This document shows positions 1 through 7,707 of a DNA stretch of 19,835 nt, piece after piece (within the stretch, counting starts at the first letter, position 1; each line of letters opens with the position of its first letter). The notes under the pieces are model-generated. The model saw nothing but the letters and a program-made list of their open reading frames with translations. It was not told the DNA's origin and made no database searches. The translations under genes and the position numbers were made by a program. Origin of the DNA: Pseudomonadota bacterium (GTDB lineage Bacteria > Myxococcota > Polyangia > Polyangiales > Polyangiaceae); assembly GCA_023419055.1 (NCBI GenBank), contig JAEZYO010000408.1, positions 1-19,835 on the forward strand. Direction: 5' to 3'.

Positions 1-1
1 G

Positions 2-1240
2 CTCTTGCCCAAGGCGGCCGGAGCGCCGGTGCTCGGCGTTTACCGCAATCACCTGATTTTCTCCCCGGACGCGGGGGCCATCGAGAGCACGGCGCCTTAC
101 CTCGTGCGCACGCTCGCGGCTCGGCCGTTACCGGCCGAGCCGCTCGTGATCGAAGTACCGGGCGCGGCACTCGCCGGACCGCTCGCAGACCGATTGCGCC
201 GCGCGTGGGAGAGCTATCAACGGGAGCTTCGGGCGCTCGAGAGGCGAACGCGCGACGAGAAGGGGCGCGCGGCGGATTTCGGGGATCCGGGAGCCGTGAT
301 CGCCGCCGCCGACGGCGCGTTCTCGGCGCTCTTCGATCTGCTCGGCACGACCAAGCAGGCGCGCCTCACGCTCACGCCGAGCCCGGCAGCGCTCGGCGTG
401 AGGCTCGAGCTCGTACCGGAACCCGGGCGCTACGCCGAGCAGACGGTGGCCGAGCTCGCGACGGGCGATCTTTCTCCGCTGCTCGGCCTCCCCGACTCGG
501 TGGGAGCGGCGCTGCTCTTGCGCTCGACAGCCGAGGAGCGCGACGCCTCCGCGGCACAGGCGGGCCTCGGGGTGGAGCGCCTGTTCGGCGACCGTTTGAA
601 GGAGCGCGAACGCCAGACGATCGAACGCGCGCTCGCCGGCTTTCACGCCGCGCGCGGTGACGCGGCCGTCTACGGCCTCTTCGCCGATCGCACGCTCTTC
701 TTCTCGACGCGGGCTCGCGACCCGAAGGGGCTACGGAGCTCGATCGGCGAGCTCGGCCGCGCCCTGGAATTTTCGGCGCTGAAGGCGCCGCTCCGCGAGT
801 ACCTGGGTGACTTCAGCCTGCGGCGCGACACCGTGGAGGTCGCGGGGGCGAGCGCCGATCGATTCCTCTTCGAGGCGAAGTCGAAGGGGCCGCAGGGGGT
901 GCCGCGCCATGAAGCGCTCCTGACCGAGCGCGATTCGAGCGCCCATCTCGTCCTCGGGCAGAACCCCAGGCCGGCCCTCGAAGCGCTGCTTTTGGCAGCG
1001 GCAGGCGGTGGGACCCGGCTCGAAAACCACCCACCCACCCGAGACCTCGCGGCGAACCTCGTGCGTGAGGTCGCGATCGCGCTCTATGCCGACGCTGGAC
1101 GGCTCGGGCTCCTCGGCCCGGAGGGGCCCAAGTCGCCGGCATTTCTCGCGCTCGGGCGCGACGGCCGGTCGGCTCGGCTCGATCTCGTGCTTTCGGACGC
1201 CGCGGCGCGCGCGCTCTTTGTCAGAATACGGGCGGATTGA
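2..1240 (+). CDS. Hypothetical protein, 5'-truncated by the window edge
   Basis: The frame is open to the first base of the window, so this is the C-terminal 412 residues of a longer protein. The first in-frame TTG at position 5 need not be the true start. No catalytic motif or named domain is recognisable. The visible part is a mixed alpha/beta sequence with a charged helical stretch at about residues 60-85 (RRAWESYQRELRALERRTRD), and it has no transmembrane segment. The missing N-terminus may carry a signal peptide, which would fit an exported myxobacterial-type protein, but that is inference. Its TGA stop (1238-1240) shares one base with the ATG of the next gene, so the two are probably translationally coupled in one operon with the pseudo-SDR and SGNH genes. 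Codon use and strong third-position GC look like those of its neighbours. That the frame is real is well supported; its function is unknown. Confidence 0.8.
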   Translation, partial: LLPKAAGAPVLGVYRNHLIFSPDAGAIESTAPYLVRTLAARPLPAEPLVIEVPGAALAGPLADRLRRAWESYQRELRALERRTRDEKGRAADFGDPGAVIAAADGAFSALFDLLGTTKQARLTLTPSPAALGVRLELVPEPGRYAEQTVAELATGDLSPLLGLPDSVGAALLLRSTAEERDASAAQAGLGVERLFGDRLKERERQTIERALAGFHAARGDAAVYGLFADRTLFFSTRARDPKGLRSSIGELGRALEFSALKAPLREYLGDFSLRRDTVEVAGASADRFLFEAKSKGPQGVPRHEALLTERDSSAHLVLGQNPRPALEALLLAAAGGGTRLENHPPTRDLAANLVREVAIALYADAGRLGLLGPEGPKSPAFLALGRDGRSARLDLVLSDAAARALFVRIRAD

Positions 1241-2349
1241 TGCAAGAAGACTGGCTCATCACCGGCTTTCCGGCGCTCCGCGCCCGCGCGCTCGTCAAGC
1301 ACGTGCTCGCGACGCGCGAGGACGTGAAGCTCACGCTGCTCGTCGATCGGGAGCGGCGCTCCGCGGCGGAAGCCGTGCTCGCCGAGCTCGATCCCCTGGT
1401 CGCGCTGCGCGCCGAGCTCGTGCTGTGCGAAGTCGCGGCCATCGACTTCGGCCTCGCGGGGTCGACTTACGTCGAGCTCGCGAAGCGCACCACCCGCGTG
1501 CACCACCTCTATCAGACGCTCGAGCGCCACCTCGAACGCCGCGCTGCCACGCGCGTGAACGTGCACGGAGCGCGCGAGATCATCGAGTTTGCTCGCGTCG
1601 CGCCGAGGCTTTCGCGCATCGTGGTCTACTCGAGCAGCTTCGTGAGCGGCGACCGCACCGGCATCGTGCTCGAAGGCGAGCTCGAGGCGGGACAGGGGTT
1701 CCGGTCCGCGGCGGAAGAGACCGCCGCGCTCGCGGAGGCGATGCTGCGGAGAGCACCCGGACTGCCGCTGACCGTGATCCGCGCCGCGCAGGTGGTGGGT
1801 GACAGCGTGAGCGGCGAGACGGATCGGTTGGACGGGCCCTATCCGCTGATCGCGTTCGTGGTCGGGAGCGACGCGGAGGACGTGGCGCTTCCGCTGCCAG
1901 CTCGCGCCGACGCGAGGCTCGAGATGATCCCGGTCGATTTCCTGGTGAAAGCAGGCGTCTTGCTCGGTGAGAGCCCCGCCGCGCTCGGCGAGACGCTCCA
2001 CCTCTCCATCAAAGATCCCGTGACCGCGCGCGTGCTCGTCGAGCGCGTGGCGGCGCTCTGCGACAAGGGCATCGTCATGGGGCTCGCCCCCGCGCCGATC
2101 GGAATGACGCTGATGCGGCACCAGAGCTCACGTGGTTTTGCTCCGCACCTCGCGGCTCTCCAGGATTGGATCACGACCCCCGTCCGTCACGACGACACTC
2201 GGGCGAACTCGTTGCTCGAAGCGGTCGGCCTCGAACGGCCGGATCTCGCGACCATCCTGCCCTGCATGATCGAGCACGTGCGCGCGCGGGTGCGCGCCGG
2301 GCGCCTCGACGCACCCGACGCCGAGGAGGCAGCGAGCGTTGTGGTTTGA
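1240..2349 (+). CDS. Degenerate SDR / thioester-reductase-like protein (probable pseudoenzyme)
   Basis: This is a 369-residue protein with the layout of an extended short-chain dehydrogenase (NAD-binding 4 / thioester reductase-like). The N-terminus WLITGFPALRARALVKHVL sits where the Rossmann motif TGxxGxxG should be, but both later glycines are alanines (A12, A15). The segment IVVYSSSFVSGDRTG (about residues 127-141) matches the strand and serine that precede the active site. The following segment GFRSAAEETAALAEAML aligns with the YxxxK helix, yet the Tyr and Lys positions are Ala158 and Ala162. The later segment LPLTVIRAAQVVGDS is the usual strand after the active-site helix. The fold is therefore recognisable while cofactor-binding and catalytic residues are lost, so I infer a non-catalytic or binding role. 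The ATG at 1240 is chosen over the TTG at 1237 because it overlaps the upstream stop by one base. The 3' end overlaps the next gene by 11 nt. The fold call is moderate; the substrate is unknown. Confidence 0.75.
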   Translation: MQEDWLITGFPALRARALVKHVLATREDVKLTLLVDRERRSAAEAVLAELDPLVALRAELVLCEVAAIDFGLAGSTYVELAKRTTRVHHLYQTLERHLERRAATRVNVHGAREIIEFARVAPRLSRIVVYSSSFVSGDRTGIVLEGELEAGQGFRSAAEETAALAEAMLRRAPGLPLTVIRAAQVVGDSVSGETDRLDGPYPLIAFVVGSDAEDVALPLPARADARLEMIPVDFLVKAGVLLGESPAALGETLHLSIKDPVTARVLVERVAALCDKGIVMGLAPAPIGMTLMRHQSSRGFAPHLAALQDWITTPVRHDDTRANSLLEAVGLERPDLATILPCMIEHVRARVRAGRLDAPDAEEAASVVV

Positions 2350-3652
2350 TCTCGAGCAGGCTCTGCGCACGGTAGCGGCCTTCGCCTCGCTCGGGCTCGT
2401 GATGACGTGCTCGAGCCGAGGCACCTGGCAGGAGCCACAAGCGCCGGCGAAGCCGGTGGCTGCGAAGTCGAGCAGCAGCGCACCGCCGCCGGTCGCGAGC
2501 GCGCCTGCGTCGAGTGAAGCGGTCGCCCCCGCGGAGCCTCCGGCGCACGCTCTCGTTGCCGAGCCGGAGTCGCTCTCTCTCGAACACTTCTACGCCGCGC
2601 TCGCCGCGCTCGAGAAGGGGCAGCGCGACGACCACGTGCGCATCCTCTGGCTCGGTGACTCGCACACCGCGGCCGACTACCTGAGCGATCGCTTGCGGCG
2701 CGCGCTGCAGCAGCGTTTCGGCTCTGGCGGACCGGGCTTCGTGCGCGTGGGGCTCGGGACCTACCGGCACACGGGGATCAAGGTCGCGCGCGACGGACCG
2801 TGGCGCATCGAGCCGAACCCTCCGCCGCGACGCTCCCGCCAGGACGACGGCGTCTTCGGGCTCGGCGGCCTGCGCGCCGTGGCCGAAGCTTCGGCACACG
2901 CGCACCTCGAGCTCACGGGCGGCGAGCGGCAGGGCGCGGTCCGCTTCGAGGTCCTCTATGACGTCGCTCCGCGCGCCTCGCTCGAGGTCAAGCTCGGTGA
3001 GAAGCGAGAGCTCGTCGGTGATCGTCAGGGCTCTCCGCCGATCCGTCGCTTCACCATCGAGGGTGACGGCGTAAATTCGCTCGATCTGACCGCGCAGGGC
3101 GGCACCGTGAAGGTGTGGGGCGTCGTGATCGAGCGCCCGAAGCCCGGCGTCGTGCTGGATACGGCGGGCATCGACGGCGCTCGCATCGCGACCGCGCTCG
3201 CCTGGGACAAGGACGCGTTCGTGCGCGAGGTGGCGGCGCGAAAGCCCGACCTCGGCGTGATCGCGTACGGCACGAACGAGGCCTTCGACGCGGGACGCGT
3301 GGACCAGTACCAAACCGAGCTCACCGAGCTCGTGGGGCGACTCCGCGCCGCGCGCCCGGGGCTCGACTGCGTGATCCTCGGGCCGCCCGACGCGGGCACC
3401 TCCGACGGAGGCTCGCCCGAGCGGCTCGGCGCGATCGAGATTGTCCAGCGTGAAGCGGCGCGAACGCTCGGGTGCGGCTTCTTCAGCCAGCGCGCGTTCA
3501 TGGGCGGGGCGGGCAGCTACTGGCAGTGGCTGCGGGAGACGCCGCCGCTCGCGCGCCCCGATCGGCTTCATTTCTCGCCGAAGGGCTACGAGACACTGGG
3601 TGACGGCTTCGCGAACGCGGTGCTCGCCGCGTACGACGCGCGCAAGCGCTAG
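2339..3652 (+). CDS. SGNH/GDSL hydrolase, Ape1-like (candidate peptidoglycan O-acetylesterase)
   Basis: This 437-residue SGNH hydrolase has block I at RILWLGDSHTAADY (GDSH, nucleophile Ser108), block III at IAYGTNEAF (Gly311, Asn313) and the catalytic pair in DRLHFSPKGY (Asp408, His411). About 200 beta-rich residues lie between blocks I and III. The same layout occurs in the Neisseria peptidoglycan O-acetylesterase Ape1, where a carbohydrate-binding-like domain is inserted, and that is the basis for the specific suggestion. The N-terminus has a hydrophobic run ending in LGLVMTC, a poor lipobox followed by a Ser/Pro/Ala-rich linker to about residue 75, so export or membrane anchoring is likely. 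The start is TTG at 2339, inside the upstream gene, and keeps that leader. A paralog lies at 11761-13287. The stop TAG shares the palindrome CTAG with the stop of the convergent TPR gene. The hydrolase fold is firm; the acetyl-peptidoglycan substrate is inference. Confidence 0.85.
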   Translation: MWFDLEQALRTVAAFASLGLVMTCSSRGTWQEPQAPAKPVAAKSSSSAPPPVASAPASSEAVAPAEPPAHALVAEPESLSLEHFYAALAALEKGQRDDHVRILWLGDSHTAADYLSDRLRRALQQRFGSGGPGFVRVGLGTYRHTGIKVARDGPWRIEPNPPPRRSRQDDGVFGLGGLRAVAEASAHAHLELTGGERQGAVRFEVLYDVAPRASLEVKLGEKRELVGDRQGSPPIRRFTIEGDGVNSLDLTAQGGTVKVWGVVIERPKPGVVLDTAGIDGARIATALAWDKDAFVREVAARKPDLGVIAYGTNEAFDAGRVDQYQTELTELVGRLRAARPGLDCVILGPPDAGTSDGGSPERLGAIEIVQREAARTLGCGFFSQRAFMGGAGSYWQWLRETPPLARPDRLHFSPKGYETLGDGFANAVLAAYDARKR

Positions 3653-5541
3653 GAACGATGGGCGCGGGCGCGCCGTCGCTCCTCGGCGAGCTCGAGCGCG
3701 ACCTCGCGGTAGCGCTGCCCGATCTCCTCGTCGCGCGGCGAGAGTCGCACGGCGACGGCCAGGTGACGCTCGGCCGCGGTGAGATCACGCTCGGCCTCGC
3801 GCTCGAAGGCCGCGGCCTCGACGAGCAGGCTCGCGAACTCTGGGCGCGGCCGCTCCGAAAGCTCGATGGCTTCGCGCATGCGGCCGTACGCGAGCGACGC
3901 TCCCGCCAGATCGCCGAGCTTCGCGCGCCAGCCGGCTTCCAGAGCTCTCGCCTCCACGTGGCGCTCGGAGGCCGCAGAGACTTGGCGCACGCGCGCGATC
4001 GCCTGCGGGAGATCGCGCGCCTCGTCGGCGAGCACGCGCGCGAGATCGAGCAGCGCGTCGGGGTCGGGGCGGCCGCGGCGCTCTCCGAGCGCGATGGCGC
4101 GCTCGAGCAAGACCAGCGCGCGCTCCTTTTTCCCGGCTTCGAGGAAGGCGCGCGCGAGCCCGGCCGTGGCCGCGGCGTCGTCCGGCAGGTAGCGGAGCGC
4201 GCGCTCGAAGAGCCGCCCCGCCTCGGTCACGTAGCCCTGCTCGAGCACGAGCCGCGCTGCGCGACGGCAGACTTCGTGTCGAGCCTTGGCGCCGAGGGCT
4301 GCGGCCTCGATGTGCTCTGCGTCAGCGATCGCGCCCTCGACGTCTCCGATGCGCAGCCGCGCGTCGAAGCGACCCCAGCGCGCGGGCGCGAGTCCCGGCG
4401 CGCGCGCGACCGCGGAGTCGAGCGCGGCGCGGCGTTCGACCGGGTCGGGATCGAGCGCTGCGAGCCGACAGAAGGCCAGGGAGGCGAGGGGAGCGAACGG
4501 CTCGTCACGCACCGCCTCGCGCACGGCTTCGCGCGCCGCCGCGGGATCGCCGGTCGCCGCGAGGAGCTCCGCGCCGACGACTCCGGCGCGGTGGGCCGGC
4601 AGTGATTCCACGAGCAATCCGAGCGCGGCTTCCGCTCGAGCTCCGACGCCCGCGTCGATCTCGGCGAGCAAGCGGATGATCTCGGGGTGCCGCGGAGCAC
4701 GCTCGAGCGCGCTGACGTAGCCCTCTCGAGCCGCATCGATGCGCCCTTCGGCGAGCGCCTGATCGGCGTCTGCCACGAGGAAGGCGAGCTCGAGCTCACG
4801 AATGACCGCGGGGCTCGTTGCCGGCGGCGGGAAAGACGTATCGAGCTCTACCGAGAGTGAGTCGCGCTCGACCTCGAGCGCGCCGAAGCGCACTCCTCGC
4901 GCGCCCGGCACGCGCGCGCCCACCGCGGGCATCAAGCTTCGCCCGAGCACGAGACCTGCGCGCTCGATGGAGAGCAGGCGTCCCCGGCGCTCGCCGAGGC
5001 CTGGCAACGCGCTGTCGAGGAACCGGAGCGCCGCTCCGAGCGCCGGCCCAGCGAGCCCGACGCCGCGCGCGTGGCAAACGACGAGGCGAGCGTCTCCGCC
5101 GTCGGGCGCGAACAGCACGTCGAAAGCGAGCGCACGCTCGTCGGCGGACAACCCGACGCCGACGCCGCGCTCGAGGGGCCAGACCTGGACGCGGGCTCCG
5201 CTCGAACCCAGCACTCCTTCGGAGCGCGGTAGCAAGAACGCCGCGAGCGCGTCGAGGTCGAGCGTGAGCCTCGCGTGCTCGAGCTCGCCGCGTCGCTGCC
5301 GGAAGCGGGGCACCCCGCCGCTCAGGTCGACGGGGAACTTCAAGCCGGGCAGGCTGAGGCTCAGCGCCGTGACCGAAAGCGGCCCGATTTCGACGGTCTC
5401 GTAGAGCTCCAGCCCGAGCGTCCCGCGCGTGACGGTCAGGCGAAGCGGAACGCGCACGTCCGCCAGGAGCTCCTCGTTCGCGAGGGACTCGGCCGGTAGC
5501 TCGACCGGCGGGGGATCGGGGGAAGGGCTGAGCGAACTCAA
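3649..5541 (-). CDS. TPR-repeat protein with an N-terminal beta-rich domain
   Basis: This is a 630-residue protein. Residues 1 to about 240 are rich in beta-type alternation (for example VPLRLTVTRGTLGLELY and LELDTSF-like strands), with no motif I can name. From about 245 to the C-terminus, helical pairs of roughly 34 residues recur with TPR-like signatures, for example ALAEGRIDAAREGYVSALE, FLEAGKKERALVLLERAI and AERHLAVAVRLSPRDEE. TPR arrays are protein-interaction scaffolds. No signal peptide or membrane segment is visible, so a cytoplasmic location is likely. The start is TTG at 5541 with GGGGA a few bases upstream. No in-frame ATG precedes the recognisable sequence. It lies 65 nt downstream of mlaC on the same strand and may be co-transcribed with it, although a small hairpin sits in the gap. 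Its tail overlaps the convergent SGNH gene by 4 nt. The ORF and TPR assignment are good; the role is unknown. Confidence 0.82.
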   Translation of the reverse strand: MSSLSPSPDPPPVELPAESLANEELLADVRVPLRLTVTRGTLGLELYETVEIGPLSVTALSLSLPGLKFPVDLSGGVPRFRQRRGELEHARLTLDLDALAAFLLPRSEGVLGSSGARVQVWPLERGVGVGLSADERALAFDVLFAPDGGDARLVVCHARGVGLAGPALGAALRFLDSALPGLGERRGRLLSIERAGLVLGRSLMPAVGARVPGARGVRFGALEVERDSLSVELDTSFPPPATSPAVIRELELAFLVADADQALAEGRIDAAREGYVSALERAPRHPEIIRLLAEIDAGVGARAEAALGLLVESLPAHRAGVVGAELLAATGDPAAAREAVREAVRDEPFAPLASLAFCRLAALDPDPVERRAALDSAVARAPGLAPARWGRFDARLRIGDVEGAIADAEHIEAAALGAKARHEVCRRAARLVLEQGYVTEAGRLFERALRYLPDDAAATAGLARAFLEAGKKERALVLLERAIALGERRGRPDPDALLDLARVLADEARDLPQAIARVRQVSAASERHVEARALEAGWRAKLGDLAGASLAYGRMREAIELSERPRPEFASLLVEAAAFEREAERDLTAAERHLAVAVRLSPRDEEIGQRYREVALELAEERRRARAHRS

Positions 5542-5563
5542 CGCCGTTCCCCGATCGTATCAG

Positions 5564-5582
5564 GCCCGACCCCGCCTCGGGC
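5564..5582 (-). terminator. Candidate hairpin between mlaC and the TPR gene
   Basis: GCCCGA and TCGGGC form a perfect 6-bp GC-rich stem around a 7-nt loop, about 25 nt after the mlaC stop. There is no following T-tract. It may be a weak terminator, an attenuator or an mRNA-stabilising stem, or only a product of the high GC content. Confidence 0.25.
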
Positions 5583-5606
5583 AACAAGCGCGGCCGCCGC
5601 CGAGCC

Positions 5607-6191
5607 TCAGCTGACGTCGCCCTTAGCGACCTTGTTCTTCAAGCGCTTCAATAGCTCCGGGAACCCGTCCTTCTTGATGATGCGACGGAACTGGCTCTTG
5701 TAGTTCCCGACCATGCTCGAGCCCTCGGTCACGATGTCCCGGACCCGCCACTTCCCGCCGACCTGGTGCATCAGGTAGTCGACCGAAATGGCTTCTTCGC
5801 GGACGTTCTTCCGGCTCTTGGCCTCCGTCCGGACCAGCGTGCCGTCCTTGCCGGGCTCCTCGCCCTTGAAGGTCACGTCGTAGTCGGCGGTCTTCTTCAG
5901 GTTCTTCCTGTAGGCCCCGCGGACGAGCTGCGTCAGAACCTTCTGGAATTCCGCTCGCTCTTCCGGAGTGCGTGCGTCCCACTCGTCGCCCAGCGACGCC
6001 TTGGCGAGCGCGTCGTAGTCGAGCACCTCGTCGAACATGGCCTCGAGCTTCTTGTCCTGGTTCTGCTTCACGAGGCTGGTGAGCTCGGCGTGCTTGTCCT
6101 TCATGAAGTCCTCGGCTTGCGCGGCGAGGGCCACCGACGGCACGGCGAGAGAAAGAGCGAGCACGAAGGGCATGATCAAGCGGCGGAACAT
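5607..6191 (-). CDS. mlaC: MlaC / Ttg2-family periplasmic phospholipid-binding protein
   Basis: This 194-residue protein of the MlaC (toluene tolerance Ttg2D, PF05494) family carries phospholipids across the periplasm between the outer-membrane and inner-membrane Mla complexes. It has a clear Sec signal peptide, MFRRLIMPFVLALSLAV to ALA, with cleavage near residue 23. Family features follow: a helical start, a segment AFYxxL-like RAEFQKVLTQLVRGAYRKNL, the stretch YDVTFKGEEP, and VDYLMHQVGGKWRVRDIVTEG followed by SQFRRII near the end. The frame is open 195 nt further upstream, but the ATG at 6191 is chosen because it begins the signal peptide and has GGAG six bases ahead. The usual partners mlaFEDB are not in this window, so the gene is an orphan here. 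A sigma-54 promoter at 6226-6240 gives a 5' leader of about 23 nt. The identity is confident; the direction of lipid transport in this organism is unknown. Confidence 0.9.
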   Translation of the reverse strand: MFRRLIMPFVLALSLAVPSVALAAQAEDFMKDKHAELTSLVKQNQDKKLEAMFDEVLDYDALAKASLGDEWDARTPEERAEFQKVLTQLVRGAYRKNLKKTADYDVTFKGEEPGKDGTLVRTEAKSRKNVREEAISVDYLMHQVGGKWRVRDIVTEGSSMVGNYKSQFRRIIKKDGFPELLKRLKNKVAKGDVS

Positions 6192-6225
6192 CAGGGACTC
6201 CAATCTAGGGTTCGGAGCGTAATAC

Positions 6226-6240
6226 GCAAGCCGAGTGCCA
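6226..6240 (-). promoter_or_regulatory. Sigma-54 (RpoN) -24/-12 promoter of mlaC
   Basis: Read on the minus strand, the sequence is TGGCAC, five bases, then TTGC, an exact match to the RpoN consensus with GG at -24 and GC at -12 separated by 10 nt. The predicted transcript start is near 6214, about 23 nt before the mlaC ATG and just ahead of its GGAG ribosome-binding site. Sigma-54 promoters need an NtrC-family activator bound upstream. An inverted repeat CAGCG-TTCA-CGCTG at 6353-6366, about 145 nt upstream of the start site, is in a plausible position for such a site. Confidence 0.75.
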
Positions 6241-6352
6241 GACATTGCTCGTCCGGTCGCAAAATTGCTAAGTTGCTGATTTGACAAAGAAATCATGCGT
6301 TCCCAGGCACGAGGCGTCGCGCTCGGCTCTGCGAAAAGTGCAGCGCGAGCAC

Positions 6353-6366
6353 CAGCGTTCACGCTG
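6353..6366. promoter_or_regulatory. Inverted repeat, possible enhancer site for the sigma-54 promoter
   Basis: The perfect arms CAGCG and CGCTG flank TTCA. The centre is about 145 nt upstream of the predicted mlaC start, a typical distance for NtrC-type activators. The repeat is short and could be chance in a GC-rich region. Confidence 0.25.
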
Positions 6367-6390
6367 CTGTCGTCGCGGCGCGACACCTCG

Positions 6391-7707
6391 TTACTGCGTC
6401 ACGAGATCGGTCCGTACCAACCCGAGCACCACGCGGAAAGTCGCCCCCCGATTGGCGTCGCTGTCGACCTCGATGCTGAAACCGTGCTCGTCGACGATGC
6501 GCTTCACGACGGCGAGGCCCATGCCCGTCCCGTGGGAGCGGGTCGTGAAGAAGGCATCGAACAATCGAGCCTGAGCGGCTGGATCGATGCCGACTCCATG
6601 ATCGACGACGCTGAGCTCGGCGCGTCCGTCCTCGCGTTCCCGGAGCACCACGCGCACGACTTCGCCGGCCGAGCTCGCTTGTACGGCGTTCCGAACGAGG
6701 TTCCAGACGAGCTGGCGCATCATCCCGGAGTCGCCGAGCACACACAGCGACGGCGGGCCTTCGTAGCGCACGTCCACGTCGGAGACGGCGCGCCCGGAGC
6801 GCCCGGAGAGCTGAACCACCTCCCGCGCGGTCTCGGCGATGTCGATGGGGAGGATCTCCGCGCGGCGCGGGCGCGCGAGATCGGTCATGTCGCTGACCAG
6901 ATCGTTCAAGCGCATCGCCTCGCGCTGGATGATCTCGCAAAGCTGCCGGTCTTCGTCGCTCAGGCCTCGCCCGCCCTTCAAGAGCTGCACGGAGCCGGCG
7001 ATGGAGCCGAGAGGGTTTCTGATCTCGTGCGCCAGGCCGGCCGCGAGCTGACCGAGAACCGCCATGCGCTCGGCGCGCTGGGCGCGCAGGTTCGCTGCCT
7101 CGAGCGCGCCGCCGGTCCAGCGCAGCCGCTCCGCGAGCGTGCCGGCGAGCAACGTGACGAGCAGGAGCACGAAGAGGTTGGCGGCGACGTAGAAGCCGAA
7201 CTCGCTCGTCGCGAGCCGGTAAAGCTCGATCGGCTGGTCCACCGGCGGCGGCAGCGCGCCGTGCTGCAGACTGAGGGCCATGGCGGCGTAGAGCACGGCG
7301 CCGCTCAGCGCCGCGAGCGCCGCGCCGCGAAACCCTGCGAGGGCCGCGCCCGCCACGCACGTGAGGCCGTAAAAAGAGGTCGCTCCGCTCGCAGCGCCCC
7401 CCGTGAGGTACGCGATGACCGTCCAGGTGAGCTGGTCCAGCACGAGCTGCGCGTAGGCGACGAACGGCAGGAACCTTCCTACGCGCAAGAGGATCGCGTA
7501 GCCGCCGGCGGCCGCGTACGAACCGGCGAGCATGAACGCCAGCACTTGCAGCGTGAAGGAGCCGACGGCGTCGGAGCCCTTCAAGTAGAGCAGCCACGTC
7601 AGCGCGAGCGCGGCCGTGAGCACCAGGAGCCGCGCGGCGGTGAGCCAGGCCAGGCGCCGCGGGAGCGCCGAGCCGTGAATCTCCGGGAGACCCAGCGAAA
7701 ACTTCAA
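6391..7707 (-). CDS. pilS: PilS-like membrane sensor histidine kinase (NtrB family)
   Basis: This is a 438-residue histidine kinase. Several hydrophobic segments lie within residues 18-190, consistent with about six transmembrane helices and little periplasmic sequence, as in PilS. The DHp motif is GLAHEIRNPLGS with phospho-accepting His227. The ATPase domain has NLVRNAVQAS (Asn336, Asn340), VDHGVGID (Asp369), an F box FDAFFTTR and GTGMGLAVVKRI. PilS normally feeds the sigma-54 activator PilR and controls pilin expression. Here no PAS domain separates the membrane part from the DHp helix, so the protein is shorter than usual, and no response regulator follows. The start is TTG at 7707, overlapping the pilC stop by 4 nt (TTGA) with AAGG just ahead, so it is translationally coupled to pilC. 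The kinase class is certain; the PilS name rests on topology and on the pilC neighbour. Confidence 0.88.
   Translation of the reverse strand: MKFSLGLPEIHGSALPRRLAWLTAARLLVLTAALALTWLLYLKGSDAVGSFTLQVLAFMLAGSYAAAGGYAILLRVGRFLPFVAYAQLVLDQLTWTVIAYLTGGAASGATSFYGLTCVAGAALAGFRGAALAALSGAVLYAAMALSLQHGALPPPVDQPIELYRLATSEFGFYVAANLFVLLLVTLLAGTLAERLRWTGGALEAANLRAQRAERMAVLGQLAAGLAHEIRNPLGSIAGSVQLLKGGRGLSDEDRQLCEIIQREAMRLNDLVSDMTDLARPRRAEILPIDIAETAREVVQLSGRSGRAVSDVDVRYEGPPSLCVLGDSGMMRQLVWNLVRNAVQASSAGEVVRVVLREREDGRAELSVVDHGVGIDPAAQARLFDAFFTTRSHGTGMGLAVVKRIVDEHGFSIEVDSDANRGATFRVVLGLVRTDLVTQ

Noticed and set aside
1084..2121. A 345-codon open frame on the - strand opposite the SDR-like gene
   Set aside because: It is a His/Arg/Glu-rich shadow frame. 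The + strand gene is coupled to both neighbours and has a recognisable fold.
2171..3571. A 466-codon open frame on the - strand opposite the first SGNH hydrolase
   Set aside because: It is Arg-rich with no recognisable domain, and the + strand has intact SGNH motifs with correct spacing.
6281..6286. A perfect TTGACA on the + strand, resembling a -35 box
   Set aside because: There is no -10-like sequence at the right distance and no + strand gene follows it. The region is the upstream part of the mlaC promoter.
6192..6386. Upstream extension of the mlaC frame by 65 codons
   Set aside because: It would bury the signal peptide inside the protein and cover the sigma-54 promoter. The ATG at 6191 has a proper ribosome-binding site.
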